Shown: positions 16,002 through 23,929 of the stretch, one piece after another | How the letters are laid out: each line of letters begins with the position of its first letter | Position numbering within the stretch: the first letter of the stretch is position 1 | Assembly: GCF_017874545.1 (NCBI RefSeq) | Contig: NZ_JAGGLT010000024.1 | Span: forward strand, 1-50,170 | From: Thermoanaerobacterium butyriciformans | Lineage (GTDB): Bacteria; Bacillota; Thermoanaerobacteria; Thermoanaerobacterales; Thermoanaerobacteraceae | Length of the DNA stretch: 50,170 nt | Direction of reading: 5' to 3' | Translations under genes and position numbers: made by a program | The notes under the pieces: generated by a model | What the model was told of the DNA's origin: nothing | Databases searched by the model: none | Seen by the model: only the letters and a program-made list of their open reading frames with translations

Positions 16002-16473
16002 TAGCATTGTATTCAGCACTTTCTTGTGCTTTTACATTTTTCACAATTTGAACTATGTTTTTGTATGCTTTTGTCACTCCATATGATACAAGAGGTCTTC
16101 CTATTACAGGCATTTTCAAAGCTATGGACGTGAAACCACCTATTTTCATTATCCAGTTTGTAGCAGATGATGTATCAATAATAAGCAAACCATCATTTGT
16201 ATTGAATAAATGATAATATAGATCTTTTAAAGCTGGCTCCACGAGTTTTTTTCCATTTTTTACGCCTAAAGAATATACGTTGTTGCCATATTCATCTGTT
16301 CCTATTGATACTATATGTCCTGTATCATTTTGACCGTTTAACCTGTCAAACATAGGAATGCCTTCAATTTCTTCCTTTGTTGGCACTTTATCTGCAGGTA
16401 GCACACCAATATGGATATATGAAGCTATAACCGATGTATGTGTTCCGCCATAACAATGGTATATAATATGCAT
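15991..16473 (-). CDS. DUF3189 family protein
   Basis: 160-residue protein beginning MHIIYHCYGGTHTSV, a start typical of the DUF3189 family of sporulating Firmicutes, then GIPMFDRL and VSYGVTKAYKNIV segments. Function unknown. ATG 16473 has AAAGGAGTG eight bases upstream; an upstream in-frame ATG at 16527 has no ribosome site. The gene converges on and overlaps hflX by 11 bases, so a shared terminator is not visible and transcripts would be antisense at their ends. Confidence 0.8.
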   Translation of the reverse strand: MHIIYHCYGGTHTSVIASYIHIGVLPADKVPTKEEIEGIPMFDRLNGQNDTGHIVSIGTDEYGNNVYSLGVKNGKKLVEPALKDLYYHLFNTNDGLLIIDTSSATNWIMKIGGFTSIALKMPVIGRPLVSYGVTKAYKNIVQIVKNVKAQESAEYNAIKR

Positions 16474-16649
16474 TGTAATCACTCCTTTCAAAATATATTT
16501 TTTTAAAAAAGCTGATACTTTATACAAAGATTTTTAACTAATTTAGGAAATTTGAAATAATTTATACATAAATTTCTCAAATTTTGTAATAATAAAAATA
16601 AAATTAATAATTTTTTAAGAAGGAATTTAAAAGTTTGCAAAGAATATTA

Positions 16650-16655
16650 TATAAT
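16650..16655 (+). promoter_or_regulatory. Probable -10 of the Nudix gene
   Basis: TATAAT 60 bases before the ribosome site AGGGGG. The -35 position is AT-rich and poor. Confidence 0.4.
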
Positions 16656-16663
16656 ATAGCAAA

Positions 16664-16686
16664 TATTGTGATATAAAATCACAATA
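16664..16686. promoter_or_regulatory. Inverted repeat, possible operator
   Basis: TATTGTGAT and ATCACAATA, nine perfect pairs around a five-base centre, located just downstream of the predicted -10 of the Nudix gene. The core TGTGA-N7-TCACA resembles CRP/FNR-type sites except for the seven-base spacing. Confidence 0.4.
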
Positions 16687-16714
16687 AAATATAAAAAGCT
16701 TAGGGGGCTTATAT

Positions 16715-17143
16715 ATGTTAATAAGGGAATGCTCTGGTGGAGTTGTATTCAGAGGAGATGAAGTATTCCTATTAAAAAATGAGAAAAATGAATGGGTATT
16801 GCCTAAAGGTGCAATAAGAAGTAATGAATTGTCCGTTGATGCTGCATTAAGAAGGGTACGAGCAGAAACTGGTTTAAAATCTTTAAATGTCTTATCTACT
16901 GCAGGAGAAACTAGCTATGAGTTCTATTCTGTTACACGCCAACGTCCTGTCTATAATAAAATCACATGGTATCTAATGTCCACTGATGATGTAGAATTTA
17001 ATATTAGCTCTGAAGATGGCTTTTTGAGTGGCGGATTTTATCCAATTGACAAAGCTTTAGAGCTTATTACTTACAGTCAAGATAGGGCCTTAGTAAACGT
17101 TTCTTATTACAAATACAAATCTCTAAACAAGGTAACAGCGTAA
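16715..17143 (+). CDS. Nudix-fold protein with degenerate Nudix box
   Basis: 142 residues with a Nudix fold: GGVVFRGDEV at the start, VLPKGAIRSNE leading into the Nudix helix. The box aligns as G32-x5-E38-x7-R46-R47-V-R-A50-E51-T-G53-L. Compared with the consensus REUxEExGU, two of the metal-binding glutamates are replaced (R47 and A50) and only E51 remains. Hydrolase activity is therefore doubtful; it may bind rather than cleave a nucleotide. AGGGGG precedes the ATG. Single gene with its own terminator. Confidence 0.82.
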   Translation: MLIRECSGGVVFRGDEVFLLKNEKNEWVLPKGAIRSNELSVDAALRRVRAETGLKSLNVLSTAGETSYEFYSVTRQRPVYNKITWYLMSTDDVEFNISSEDGFLSGGFYPIDKALELITYSQDRALVNVSYYKYKSLNKVTA

Positions 17144-17146
17144 GTC

Positions 17147-17180
17147 AAAAAAATAAAAGCCATATGGCTTTTATTTTTTT
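17147..17180. terminator. Bidirectional-looking intrinsic terminator
   Basis: A 34-base perfect palindrome: A-tract, TAAAAGCCAT, ATGGCTTTTA, T-tract. It begins three bases after the Nudix stop codon and ends in seven T. Confidence 0.92.
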
Positions 17181-17215
17181 GGGATTATTTGATATAATTA
17201 TTGTGAGGTGGTAAT

Positions 17216-17863
17216 TTGCTTTATAATTATAAAACGATATATGAATATGGATGCCAAGAAATAGAAATAAAGCGTTCAAGATTTATAGGGCATGCAAAAC
17301 CGGTGATGAATGAGGAAGAAGCAATTGATTTTATCAAGAGTATAAAGGAGAAACATAAAGATGCAACACATAATGTGTATGCGTATATATTAGGCGATAG
17401 AGATGAAATTCAAAGATATAGCGATGATGGAGAGCCTTCAGGTACAGCAGGTGTACCTGTTTTAAATGTTATAAAAAGTGAAGGATTAAAGAATACTGCT
17501 GTTGTTGTAACGAGATATTTTGGAGGCATATTGCTTGGAGCTAGTGGATTAATAAGAGCATATGTCAAAGGAGCTAAATTAGGGATAGAAGCTGCTAAAA
17601 TTGTGGAGAAAATTCTTTTTAAAAGTATATATATTACTATTGATTATACAATTTTAGGAATGGTGCAAAATGACTTATTAAAAAATAATTTTATAATTAA
17701 AAATATTGATTATACTGATAAAGTTACATTGAATGTTTATGTACCGTTTCAAGAGAAAGAAGATTTTGAAAAGTATATTGTGAATTTGACAAATTCAAGG
17801 TCAGTTGTGAAAGAAGGTAAAGATATATATCTATATAAAAAAGATGATAAATATATAGAATAA
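17216..17863 (+). CDS. yigZ: YigZ/IMPACT family protein
   Basis: 215 residues, normal for the family. The N-terminal UPF0029 domain carries KRSRFIGHA (19-27), YSDDGEPSGTAG and VVVTRYFGGILLGASGL; the C-terminal DUF1949-like domain follows from about 140. The family is linked to translation or nucleotide binding but its bacterial role is not settled. The TTG at 17216 is the first codon after GAGGTGG at a fitting distance; no ATG or GTG competes. A TATAAT about 23 bases upstream suggests its own promoter after the preceding terminator. Confidence 0.9.
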   Translation: MLYNYKTIYEYGCQEIEIKRSRFIGHAKPVMNEEEAIDFIKSIKEKHKDATHNVYAYILGDRDEIQRYSDDGEPSGTAGVPVLNVIKSEGLKNTAVVVTRYFGGILLGASGLIRAYVKGAKLGIEAAKIVEKILFKSIYITIDYTILGMVQNDLLKNNFIIKNIDYTDKVTLNVYVPFQEKEDFEKYIVNLTNSRSVVKEGKDIYLYKKDDKYIE

Positions 17864-17935
17864 ACAATTTGTACCTTGTATATAAATTTAATAAAATCAA
17901 TTTGAATTGCCAAAATTTTTTCGGAGGTGCTTCAA

Positions 17936-18178
17936 ATGAGTTATTATAAAGTATTAATTTCATGTGGGCATTTAGGCAATTCAAAAGAAATAACTATTGC
18001 AAGGTACTTTAAAGCAAAAAATATAATTGAAGCATTTGAAAGCGGCAACAGAATGCCGCGGGCTAAAAGAAAACACTCTCATACATCGGTTTTGCTTGTG
18101 AAGCCAATTGATGAAGCGTCTTATATAGATGGTAAATTTCAAGAGAGAATAAACAACTATCTTACGAAAAATTATTAG
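17936..18178 (+). CDS. Small basic protein of unknown function
   Basis: 80 residues, rich in Lys/Arg, no membrane segment. Visible features are ISCGHLGNSKEITIARYFKA at 8-27 and a basic PRAKRKHSH patch near 42-50. GGAGGTG sits seven bases before ATG 17936, so the gene is real by translation signals. It is 20 bases ahead of the CoA-binding protein gene and probably cotranscribed. I do not recognise the family. Confidence 0.65.
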   Translation: MSYYKVLISCGHLGNSKEITIARYFKAKNIIEAFESGNRMPRAKRKHSHTSVLLVKPIDEASYIDGKFQERINNYLTKNY

Positions 18179-18198
18179 ATGAAATGGAAGGTGATATA

Positions 18199-18588
18199 AT
18201 GGATTATGTTGAAGAGGCATTGAAAAGAAAGGTTTGGGCTGTTGTAGGAGCAACAGACAATAAAGAGAAATTTGGATACAAAATATACAAAAATTTAAAA
18301 CTTAAAGGATATACCGTATATCCTGTTAATCCCAATTATGAAACTGTAGACGGTGATTTATGCTATGAATCATTATCAAAATTACCAGTCGTACCAGAAG
18401 TTGTTGACATGGTTGTATCACCTAAGATAGGTGATGCATTTGTGGAGGAAGCATCAAAGTTGGGTGTTGATATTATATGGTTTCAGCCAGGAGCAGAAAG
18501 TGATGAATTAATTAAAAAAGCCAATAATTCAGGACTTAATGTTGTTTACAATACATGTGTAATGATGGAGACAGATAGGCGAAAATAA
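18199..18588 (+). CDS. CoA-binding domain protein (YccU-like)
   Basis: 129 residues forming one CoA_binding_2 Rossmann domain: KVWAVVGATDNKEKFGYKIY (11-30), YPVNPNYE, and WFQPGAE followed by a conserved-looking NTCVMMET end. Such proteins bind CoA or related nucleotides; substrate and role are unknown. ATG 18199 follows GGAAGGTGAT; a weaker ATG lies five codons upstream. Ends at a small hairpin. Confidence 0.85.
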   Translation: MDYVEEALKRKVWAVVGATDNKEKFGYKIYKNLKLKGYTVYPVNPNYETVDGDLCYESLSKLPVVPEVVDMVVSPKIGDAFVEEASKLGVDIIWFQPGAESDELIKKANNSGLNVVYNTCVMMETDRRK

Positions 18589-18601
18589 TCATGTTTCGCC
18601 T
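18577..18601. terminator. Hairpin at the end of the CoA-binding gene
   Basis: AGGCGAAA (18577-18584) and TTTCGCCT (18594-18601), eight pairs with a nine-base loop spanning the stop codon. No T-tract follows, so it may stabilise the mRNA end rather than terminate. Confidence 0.45.
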
Positions 18602-18661
18602 CTGCCGTCCCATTTGATATCATTTGTAACATAGTAATTCTCGCAAATTTCAGAATTTAAT

Positions 18662-19075
18662 TTACTTTTTTTGAATTTCTTGTTTGTTTTTTTTATTTTG
18701 TGTTTTTTCATTTTTGCTTTCACCTATCTTTTGCTTAGATATTATTTCATAAATTCCCATGATAAATAGGAACATAGCAAACATTTTTTTTAGAAGGTAT
18801 GAATTTATATAAATAGATATATACGAGCCGATGAAGCTTCCAATCAAACCGCTTATTATGATATAAAAAATTATGTTTGTCATTATGTTTTTTTGTTTCA
18901 AATGATATAAAAGTGCGATGGAGGCAGTTGGGATAAACGATAGCAAGTTTACGCTTTGAGCGAGATGCTGTTCAACGCTAGCAAATATTGTCAAACCTGG
19001 AATCAATATTGTCCCACCACCTATGCCCATGCCGCCTATAATTCCTGCTAGAATTCCTATTATAAATAATTTCAT
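18662..19075 (-). CDS. Half-size TSUP (TauE/SafE) membrane protein, second of pair
   Basis: 137 residues with about four membrane segments and the TSUP glycine motif GGMGIGGGTILIPGL at 14-28, plus a charged Lys/Asn-rich C-terminal tail. Full TSUP exporters are about 250 residues with two such halves; here each half is its own gene, with 22 bases between them. The family moves sulfite, sulfoacetate or other organosulfur anions; direction and substrate are unknown here. AAAGGA precedes the ATG. Confidence 0.85.
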   Translation of the reverse strand: MKLFIIGILAGIIGGMGIGGGTILIPGLTIFASVEQHLAQSVNLLSFIPTASIALLYHLKQKNIMTNIIFYIIISGLIGSFIGSYISIYINSYLLKKMFAMFLFIMGIYEIISKQKIGESKNEKTQNKKNKQEIQKK

Positions 19076-19097
19076 TGTGACGATCCTTTCACATGCT

Positions 19098-19457
19098 TTA
19101 TTTAATAATCCATATTCTTATTGAAGCGATTATCATTATTATTCCAAATAATTTTCTCAAATATTTTATTGGAACTTTGTTCAAAAGAAATGCCCCCAAC
19201 AATCCTCCTATAACACTGCCTAAAGTAACATTTAATGTTGTAGGGAAATTAAATATGCCATTTTTTATGTATATTATAGAACTCAATACTGTAAGTGGCA
19301 ATATTATGGATATTGCGGTTGCATGTGCTTTATGATCTTCTATTCCCAGCAAGAAAACCATAAAAGGCACAATAATTGTACCCCCTCCAGCTCCAAATAA
19401 TCCGTTTAAGATTCCTGTAATAAAACCTATTATTAACAAATTTATTCGATTAGCCAT
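19098..19457 (-). CDS. Half-size TSUP (TauE/SafE) membrane protein, first of pair
   Basis: 119 residues, about four membrane segments, with the repeat motif NGLFGAGGGTIIVPFMV near 17-33. ATG 19457 is preferred because the hydrophobic first helix starts there; the open frame continues upstream to 19628 without a ribosome site and with non-membrane composition. GGGTGAT lies six bases before the ATG. Upstream partner of the half at 18662, presumably forming a heterodimer equal to one full TSUP transporter. Confidence 0.82.
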   Translation of the reverse strand: MANRINLLIIGFITGILNGLFGAGGGTIIVPFMVFLLGIEDHKAHATAISIILPLTVLSSIIYIKNGIFNFPTTLNVTLGSVIGGLLGAFLLNKVPIKYLRKLFGIIMIIASIRIWIIK

Positions 19458-19499
19458 TTTATCACCCAAAAAACTATTTATAATATATTCTTGTATCAA

Positions 19500-19528
19500 T
19501 TGACATAAGATATGTACAGGTTTAAAAT
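19500..19528 (+). promoter_or_regulatory. Promoter of yebC
   Basis: TTGACA (19500-19505), 17-base spacer, TAAAAT (19523-19528). It gives a leader of about 110 bases before the yebC start. A second TTGATAAAAT stretch near 19606 is closer to the gene but lacks a full promoter layout. Confidence 0.65.
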
Positions 19529-19645
19529 TTTTATGTGAGATGAAAATATTATAAAGTTGTATAACGTCATTATGAAAGTTAAAAATTTTACTTATGGGAT
19601 GTTTTTTGATAAAATATTTTTGGCACAAAGTAAAGGAGGTTTTTT

Positions 19646-20386
19646 ATGTCTGGACATTCAAAATGGGCTAATATAAAGCATAAAAAGGAAAAGATGGATG
19701 CACAAAAAGGTAAAATATTTACAAAACTTACTAAAGATATAATAATGGCTGCTAAGGAAGGCGGAGATCCGGAGACAAACAGTAAATTGAGAGATGCTAT
19801 AGAAAAGGCAAAAGCTAATAATCTTCCAAATGATAATATACAAAGGGCAATCAAGAAGGGAACTGGCGAATTAAGTGGTGGAAATCTTGAAGAAGTTATA
19901 TATGAGGGGTATGGCCCTGCTGGTTCTGCGATAATAGTTGAAGCTTTGACAGATAATAAAAATAGAACTGCCGGTGATGTAAGGCATATATTTGATAGAA
20001 GCGGAGGTAGCCTCGGTTCTTCTGGATGTGTTGCCTGGATGTTTGATAAAAAAGGTCTTATAACTATTGAAAAAAATGAAAACATTGATGAGGATGAATT
20101 AGCTATGCTTGTTATAGATGCAGGTGCCGATGATTTTTCTTCTGATGGCGATGAATACGAGATATTGACAGCGCCTTCTAATTTTCAGGCAGTAAAAGAT
20201 GCCATAAAAAGTGCTGGGTATGAGATATCATCTGCTGAGATAACTATGATACCTCAGAACACAGTAAAGCTTTCCGACAGCGATTATGAAAAATTTGAAA
20301 AATTCATTGAAAAACTTGAAGAAAATGATGATGTACAAGAAATATATCATAATGTCGATGTGCCAGATGAAGATGAAAAGGAATAG
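19646..20386 (+). CDS. yebC: YebC/PmpR family protein
   Basis: 246 residues, full length, opening with [20 protein letters not shown], the family hallmark, and including [17 protein letters not shown] and [14 protein letters not shown]. Described as a transcription regulator in some bacteria and as a translation factor (TACO1-like, poly-proline stalling) in others. AAAGGAGG precedes the ATG. Its last codons form the left arm of a terminator shared with cheW. Confidence 0.95.
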   Translation: MSGHSKWANIKHKKEKMDAQKGKIFTKLTKDIIMAAKEGGDPETNSKLRDAIEKAKANNLPNDNIQRAIKKGTGELSGGNLEEVIYEGYGPAGSAIIVEALTDNKNRTAGDVRHIFDRSGGSLGSSGCVAWMFDKKGLITIEKNENIDEDELAMLVIDAGADDFSSDGDEYEILTAPSNFQAVKDAIKSAGYEISSAEITMIPQNTVKLSDSDYEKFEKFIEKLEENDDVQEIYHNVDVPDEDEKE

Positions 20387-20421
20387 AAGAAATTATTGCA
20401 TTTCTTCTATTTCCTTTTTTT
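20377..20421. terminator. Shared convergent terminator of yebC and cheW
   Basis: 17-18 pair stem (20377-20393 with 20400-20417, one bulge) around a six-base loop, T-tract on the plus side at 20415-20421 and A-rich start giving a T-run on the minus side. It includes the final codons of both genes, which are only six bases apart. Confidence 0.9.
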
Positions 20422-20842
20422 CACTTTCTGTAAGTATTTTTTCTAAATCTAAGTTTATAATTAAACGATCGTCATAGCTTACTACGGATTCAATATATTC
20501 TTTTCCAATTCCTGCAATAATATCTGGTGCTTCTTTTATAGAGTCGTTTTCAACGTGTAGCACTTCTGTTACAGAATCTACAATGAAGCCAACAGACTTT
20601 TCGTTGATTTTGATTATTATTATTCTAGTGTCATCATCGTAATTAGTCAATTTCAACTTTAACCTCTTTTTAAGGTCTATAATAGGTATTACAGTGCCTC
20701 TTAAGTTGATTATACCTTCTACAAAACTTGGTACATCTGGGACTTTTGTTATAGTCTGCATTCTAATTATTTCTAGAACATCCATTATATCGACGCAGAA
20801 TTCTTCGTCGTTTAATTTAAATATAACTATTTGATTTAGCAT
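20393..20842 (-). CDS. cheW: CheW-like chemotaxis coupling protein
   Basis: 149-residue single CheW domain: QIVIFKLNDEEFCVDI at the start, GIINLRGTVIPIIDLKKRL in the middle, VGFIVDSVTEVL near 95. Couples chemoreceptors to CheA. GAGGAGATGG lies upstream of ATG 20842; a frame extension to 20899 has no ribosome site. It stands alone, not in a che operon, so it may serve a separate receptor or be an extra copy. Confidence 0.9.
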   Translation of the reverse strand: MLNQIVIFKLNDEEFCVDIMDVLEIIRMQTITKVPDVPSFVEGIINLRGTVIPIIDLKKRLKLKLTNYDDDTRIIIIKINEKSVGFIVDSVTEVLHVENDSIKEAPDIIAGIGKEYIESVVSYDDRLIINLDLEKILTESEKKEIEEMQ

Positions 20843-20986
20843 AATAAACCATCTCCTCTCGAATGATATTATTCGATATAATTTTACAAAATCCTTCAAA
20901 AATTTTTATGTATAAAAAATTTTTTTATTGGTTATAATTACAAAAAGTGGAAGTGATTAAAGATACAAAAGGTAGGTTGTTATATT

Positions 20987-21541
20987 ATGAAATTTCGTGG
21001 AAAGAGAGCTATATCTATTATACTGATTTTTATAGTAATAATCTTTTTGGCTGGATATATATACTATATTAAATTTTATAGTCGTCCTTCAAAAATACCG
21101 CAGTATACAAAGACAAATGTTAATAGTGCAATGACGAGGGAGACAATAGTGCCTGATGGAAAATTGCTTTTTGAGACTTTGTACAAAGGGAATGGTGATC
21201 TTATAAGGGAAGAGCAAAAAATAAGCGCTTCACTTTACGGAAAGAGCAAAGAAGATATTGCTAAGATTTATAGCGACTGGAGTATTAAAAAATTTAGCAA
21301 TGATATGATAGTTTTGTATAAGGAAGAAAATGGTTTTCCGCCAGGTTATTACATAATTTCAAGTTCAGATGGATATGTGTCATTGTTTAAAAGCGATGGT
21401 AATGGAGGAAGCTCACTAGTTGAAAAAACTGATATACTTGTAAATAATTTAAATCCAAATGATAAAGAAAGGATTTTAAATAATATAGTAGTAAAAGACA
21501 TAGACGAAGCATATTCAATACTTGCAAATTTAAGCAGTTAA
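20987..21541 (+). CDS. BofC-like protein with N-terminal membrane anchor
   Basis: 184 residues: basic start, one membrane segment (about 9-29), then an extracytoplasmic domain. The portion from about 65 (LYKGNGDLIREEQKISASLY, GYYIISSSDGYVSLF, DIDEAYSILANLSS) resembles the C-terminal domain of BofC, which in Bacillus affects pro-sigma-K processing. Position just ahead of ruvCAB matches bofC placement near ruvAB in Bacillus. I infer the family from these features; it is divergent. Followed at once by a terminator. Confidence 0.65.
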   Translation: MKFRGKRAISIILIFIVIIFLAGYIYYIKFYSRPSKIPQYTKTNVNSAMTRETIVPDGKLLFETLYKGNGDLIREEQKISASLYGKSKEDIAKIYSDWSIKKFSNDMIVLYKEENGFPPGYYIISSSDGYVSLFKSDGNGGSSLVEKTDILVNNLNPNDKERILNNIVVKDIDEAYSILANLSS

Positions 21542-21568
21542 ACTCCCTAAATTTTAGAGAGTTTTTTT
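21541..21568 (+). terminator. Intrinsic terminator after bofC-like gene
   Basis: AACTC and GAGTT with inner CTAA/TTAG pairing and one mismatch, followed by a run of T. It starts at the last base of the stop codon. Confidence 0.85.
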
Positions 21569-21569
21569 C

Positions 21570-21598
21570 TTGTCTATGTATAAGATAGATGTTAAAAT
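21570..21598 (+). promoter_or_regulatory. Promoter of the ruvC operon
   Basis: TTGTCT (21570-21575), 17-base spacer, TAAAAT (21593-21598), directly after the bofC terminator and 22 bases before the ruvC start. Confidence 0.6.
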
Positions 21599-21620
21599 AT
21601 TATACGAGGAGGACTTTTAG

Positions 21621-22118
21621 ATGAGGATTATTGGGATAGACCCTGGAATAGCTATTATGGGATATGGGATAATTGACGATGATTGTGGTAGATTTAAAGT
21701 TTTAGAGTATGGTGCAATTACAACGGTTGCAGGTATAAAAAAAAGTATAAGGCTTAAAGACATATACGATGGTACGATATCATTGATAGAGAAATATAAA
21801 CCTGACGTTATGGCTATTGAAGAACTTTTTTTTAATAAAAATGCTAAGACTGTTATTACTATAGGCGAGTCTAGAGGAGTTGCCATCTTAGCTGCAATTA
21901 ATTGTGGCATAGATGTTTTCGAATATACGCCTCTACAGGTGAAACAATCTGTTGTTGGGTATGGACGGGCAGAAAAAAAACAGGTTCAGAATATGGTTAA
22001 AGCTATATTAAGCTTAAATGAGATACCAAAACCTGATGATGTGGCTGATGCATTGGCGGTTGCCCTTTGTCATTGCAATAGTAATATTATGAATGGGAAA
22101 TTGGGGTTATTAAAATGA
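21621..22118 (+). CDS. ruvC: Holliday junction resolvase RuvC
   Basis: 165-residue RNase H-fold endonuclease that cuts four-way junctions. Catalytic acids are in place: D7 in IGIDPGIA, the glutamate in MAIEELFF, and the closing pair in [21 protein letters not shown] upstream of the ATG. Overlaps ruvA by ATGA. Presence of RuvC rather than only RecU-type resolvase is usual for clostridia. Confidence 0.96.
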   Translation: MRIIGIDPGIAIMGYGIIDDDCGRFKVLEYGAITTVAGIKKSIRLKDIYDGTISLIEKYKPDVMAIEELFFNKNAKTVITIGESRGVAILAAINCGIDVFEYTPLQVKQSVVGYGRAEKKQVQNMVKAILSLNEIPKPDDVADALAVALCHCNSNIMNGKLGLLK

Positions 22119-22681
22119 TAGATTATATAAAAGGCACCATTGCAGAAAGAGGTATTGATTATGTTGTTGTTGAGACACTGGGCATAGGATTTAAAATAAT
22201 CGTACCAGCAAGTACATTGAGAGAGCTGCCCAATACAAACGATATAATAAAACTTTATACATATTTGCATGTAAAAGAGGATGGATTTCAACTTTATGGC
22301 TTTTTGACAATAAATGAGATGGAAATTTTTAAAAAATTGATTGCTGTAAATGGTGTAGGACCAAAGGCAGCAGTTTCAATTTTATCTACAATTTCGATTG
22401 ATAATTTTTATAATGCCATTAAAAATGGTGACTCAAAGATTATAGAGAAATCTCCAGGTGTTGGCAAGAAAACAGCTCAAAGGATAATACTGGAGCTTAA
22501 AGACAAATTATTTATTAACAATGCAGAATCAGTTAAAATTGATGATGCATCAGAAGATGTATTAAATGCACTTTTATCTCTTGGTTATACCAGACAAGAA
22601 TCGATATCAGCACTATATGGGATAGATTGTACTGATACTGAAAATGCCTTGAGAGAGGCATTGAAAAAGCTTATGAAATAA
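22115..22681 (+). CDS. ruvA: Holliday junction branch migration protein RuvA
   Basis: 188 residues: N-terminal OB fold ([20 protein letters not shown]), two helix-hairpin-helix motifs ([12 protein letters not shown] and [16 protein letters not shown]), and the mobile C-terminal domain that contacts RuvB (about 145-188). Start overlaps the ruvC stop. Standard length. Confidence 0.96.
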   Translation: MIDYIKGTIAERGIDYVVVETLGIGFKIIVPASTLRELPNTNDIIKLYTYLHVKEDGFQLYGFLTINEMEIFKKLIAVNGVGPKAAVSILSTISIDNFYNAIKNGDSKIIEKSPGVGKKTAQRIILELKDKLFINNAESVKIDDASEDVLNALLSLGYTRQESISALYGIDCTDTENALREALKKLMK

Positions 22682-22690
22682 GGTGATTGT

Positions 22691-23686
22691 ATGGAGGACA
22701 GAATTTTAACACAAAATTTTACGCCAGAAGATGCCTCCGAGTATTCTTTAAGGCCTAAAAGGTTGTCTGAGTACATAGGTCAAACAAAGATAAAAGAGGA
22801 ATTAAAAATTTATATAGAAGCTGCGAAAATGCGAAATGAGCCTCTTGATCATGTGCTGCTTTTTGGACCACCGGGGCTCGGCAAGACAACTCTTGCAAAT
22901 ATTATTTCAAATGAAATGGGCGTTGGCATAAGGATAACTTCTGGACCGGCAATAGAACGAGCCGGAGATTTAGCGGCAATACTTACTAATTTGCAGGAGA
23001 ATGACATTCTTTTTATAGACGAAATACATAGACTTAATAGAAGTGTGGAAGAGATATTATATCCTGCCATGGAGGATTTTGAATTAGATATAATTATAGG
23101 AAAGGGACCAAGCGCTAGATCTTTAAGGCTTAACTTGCCGCATTTTACGCTTATAGGCGCAACGACTAGAGCGGGATTAATGACATCTCCACTGAGGGAT
23201 AGGTTTGGAGTTATTATGAGGCTAGAATTTTATTCTGTCAACGATTTAAGTGAAATAATAAAGAGGTCGTCTGCTATACTAAATATAGGTATAAATGATG
23301 AAGCTGCATATGAGCTTGGACGTCGTTCTAGAGGGACGCCTAGGATAGCAAATAGACTTTTAAAAAGAGTGAGAGATTTTGCACAAGTAAAAGGTAATGG
23401 CTTTATAGATTTTGAAACTGCCAAAGATGCTCTTGATATGCTGGGCGTTGATGATATGGGGCTTGAGCACATCGATAGAAAAATGCTAAAGTCTATTATA
23501 GAAAAGTTTTCAGGCGGTCCTGTAGGGATAGATACTATTGCTGCATCAATAGGTGAAGAAAGTGAAACGATAGAAGATGTCTATGAACCGTATTTGATGC
23601 AGATTGGTTTTTTGAACAGAACTCCTAGAGGTAGGATTGCAACAAGATTAGCTTACGAATATTTAAACTACAGTATTCCTGAATGA
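22691..23686 (+). CDS. ruvB: Holliday junction branch migration ATPase RuvB
   Basis: 331-residue AAA+ motor. Walker [10 protein letters not shown] (59-67), Walker B ILFIDEIH (106-113), sensor [10 protein letters not shown], the arginine-finger region SPLRDRFG, and a winged-helix C-terminal DNA-binding domain ending [21 protein letters not shown] precedes the ATG nine bases after ruvA. Confidence 0.97.
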   Translation: MEDRILTQNFTPEDASEYSLRPKRLSEYIGQTKIKEELKIYIEAAKMRNEPLDHVLLFGPPGLGKTTLANIISNEMGVGIRITSGPAIERAGDLAAILTNLQENDILFIDEIHRLNRSVEEILYPAMEDFELDIIIGKGPSARSLRLNLPHFTLIGATTRAGLMTSPLRDRFGVIMRLEFYSVNDLSEIIKRSSAILNIGINDEAAYELGRRSRGTPRIANRLLKRVRDFAQVKGNGFIDFETAKDALDMLGVDDMGLEHIDRKMLKSIIEKFSGGPVGIDTIAASIGEESETIEDVYEPYLMQIGFLNRTPRGRIATRLAYEYLNYSIPE

Positions 23687-23695
23687 GGGGTAGAT

Positions 23696-23908
23696 ATGTT
23701 TCAAGAATTTGGAAAAGCTTTAATCGGCATTGGTGTTGTTTTGGTTATAACAGGTATAATATTTTTATTAAGTGGAAAATTTGGAATTGGTCATTTGCCT
23801 GGTGATATTATTCTAAAAAGAGGCAATTTTACTTTTTACTTTCCGCTGATGACGTCTATTATAATTAGTGTGGTTTTGACGTTTATATTGTGGCTTTTTA
23901 GAAAATAA
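23696..23908 (+). CDS. DUF2905 small membrane protein
   Basis: 70 residues with two membrane helices (about 8-27 and 48-67) joined by SGKFGIGHLPGDIILKRGNF, the conserved stretch of DUF2905. Function unknown. GAGGGG lies before the ATG; the gene is in the ruv operon, a common place for this family in clostridia. Confidence 0.88.
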   Translation: MFQEFGKALIGIGVVLVITGIIFLLSGKFGIGHLPGDIILKRGNFTFYFPLMTSIIISVVLTFILWLFRK

Positions 23909-23929
23909 AAATGTAAAGGGGTATTTGAT

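Noticed and set aside
16664..16686. Canonical CRP/FNR site before the Nudix gene
   Set aside because: The half-sites match but the spacing is seven, not six, so it is reported only as an unassigned inverted repeat.
19588..20085. 165-codon minus-strand frame over the start of yebC
   Set aside because: Antisense to YebC, whose family motifs are unmistakable; no ribosome site.
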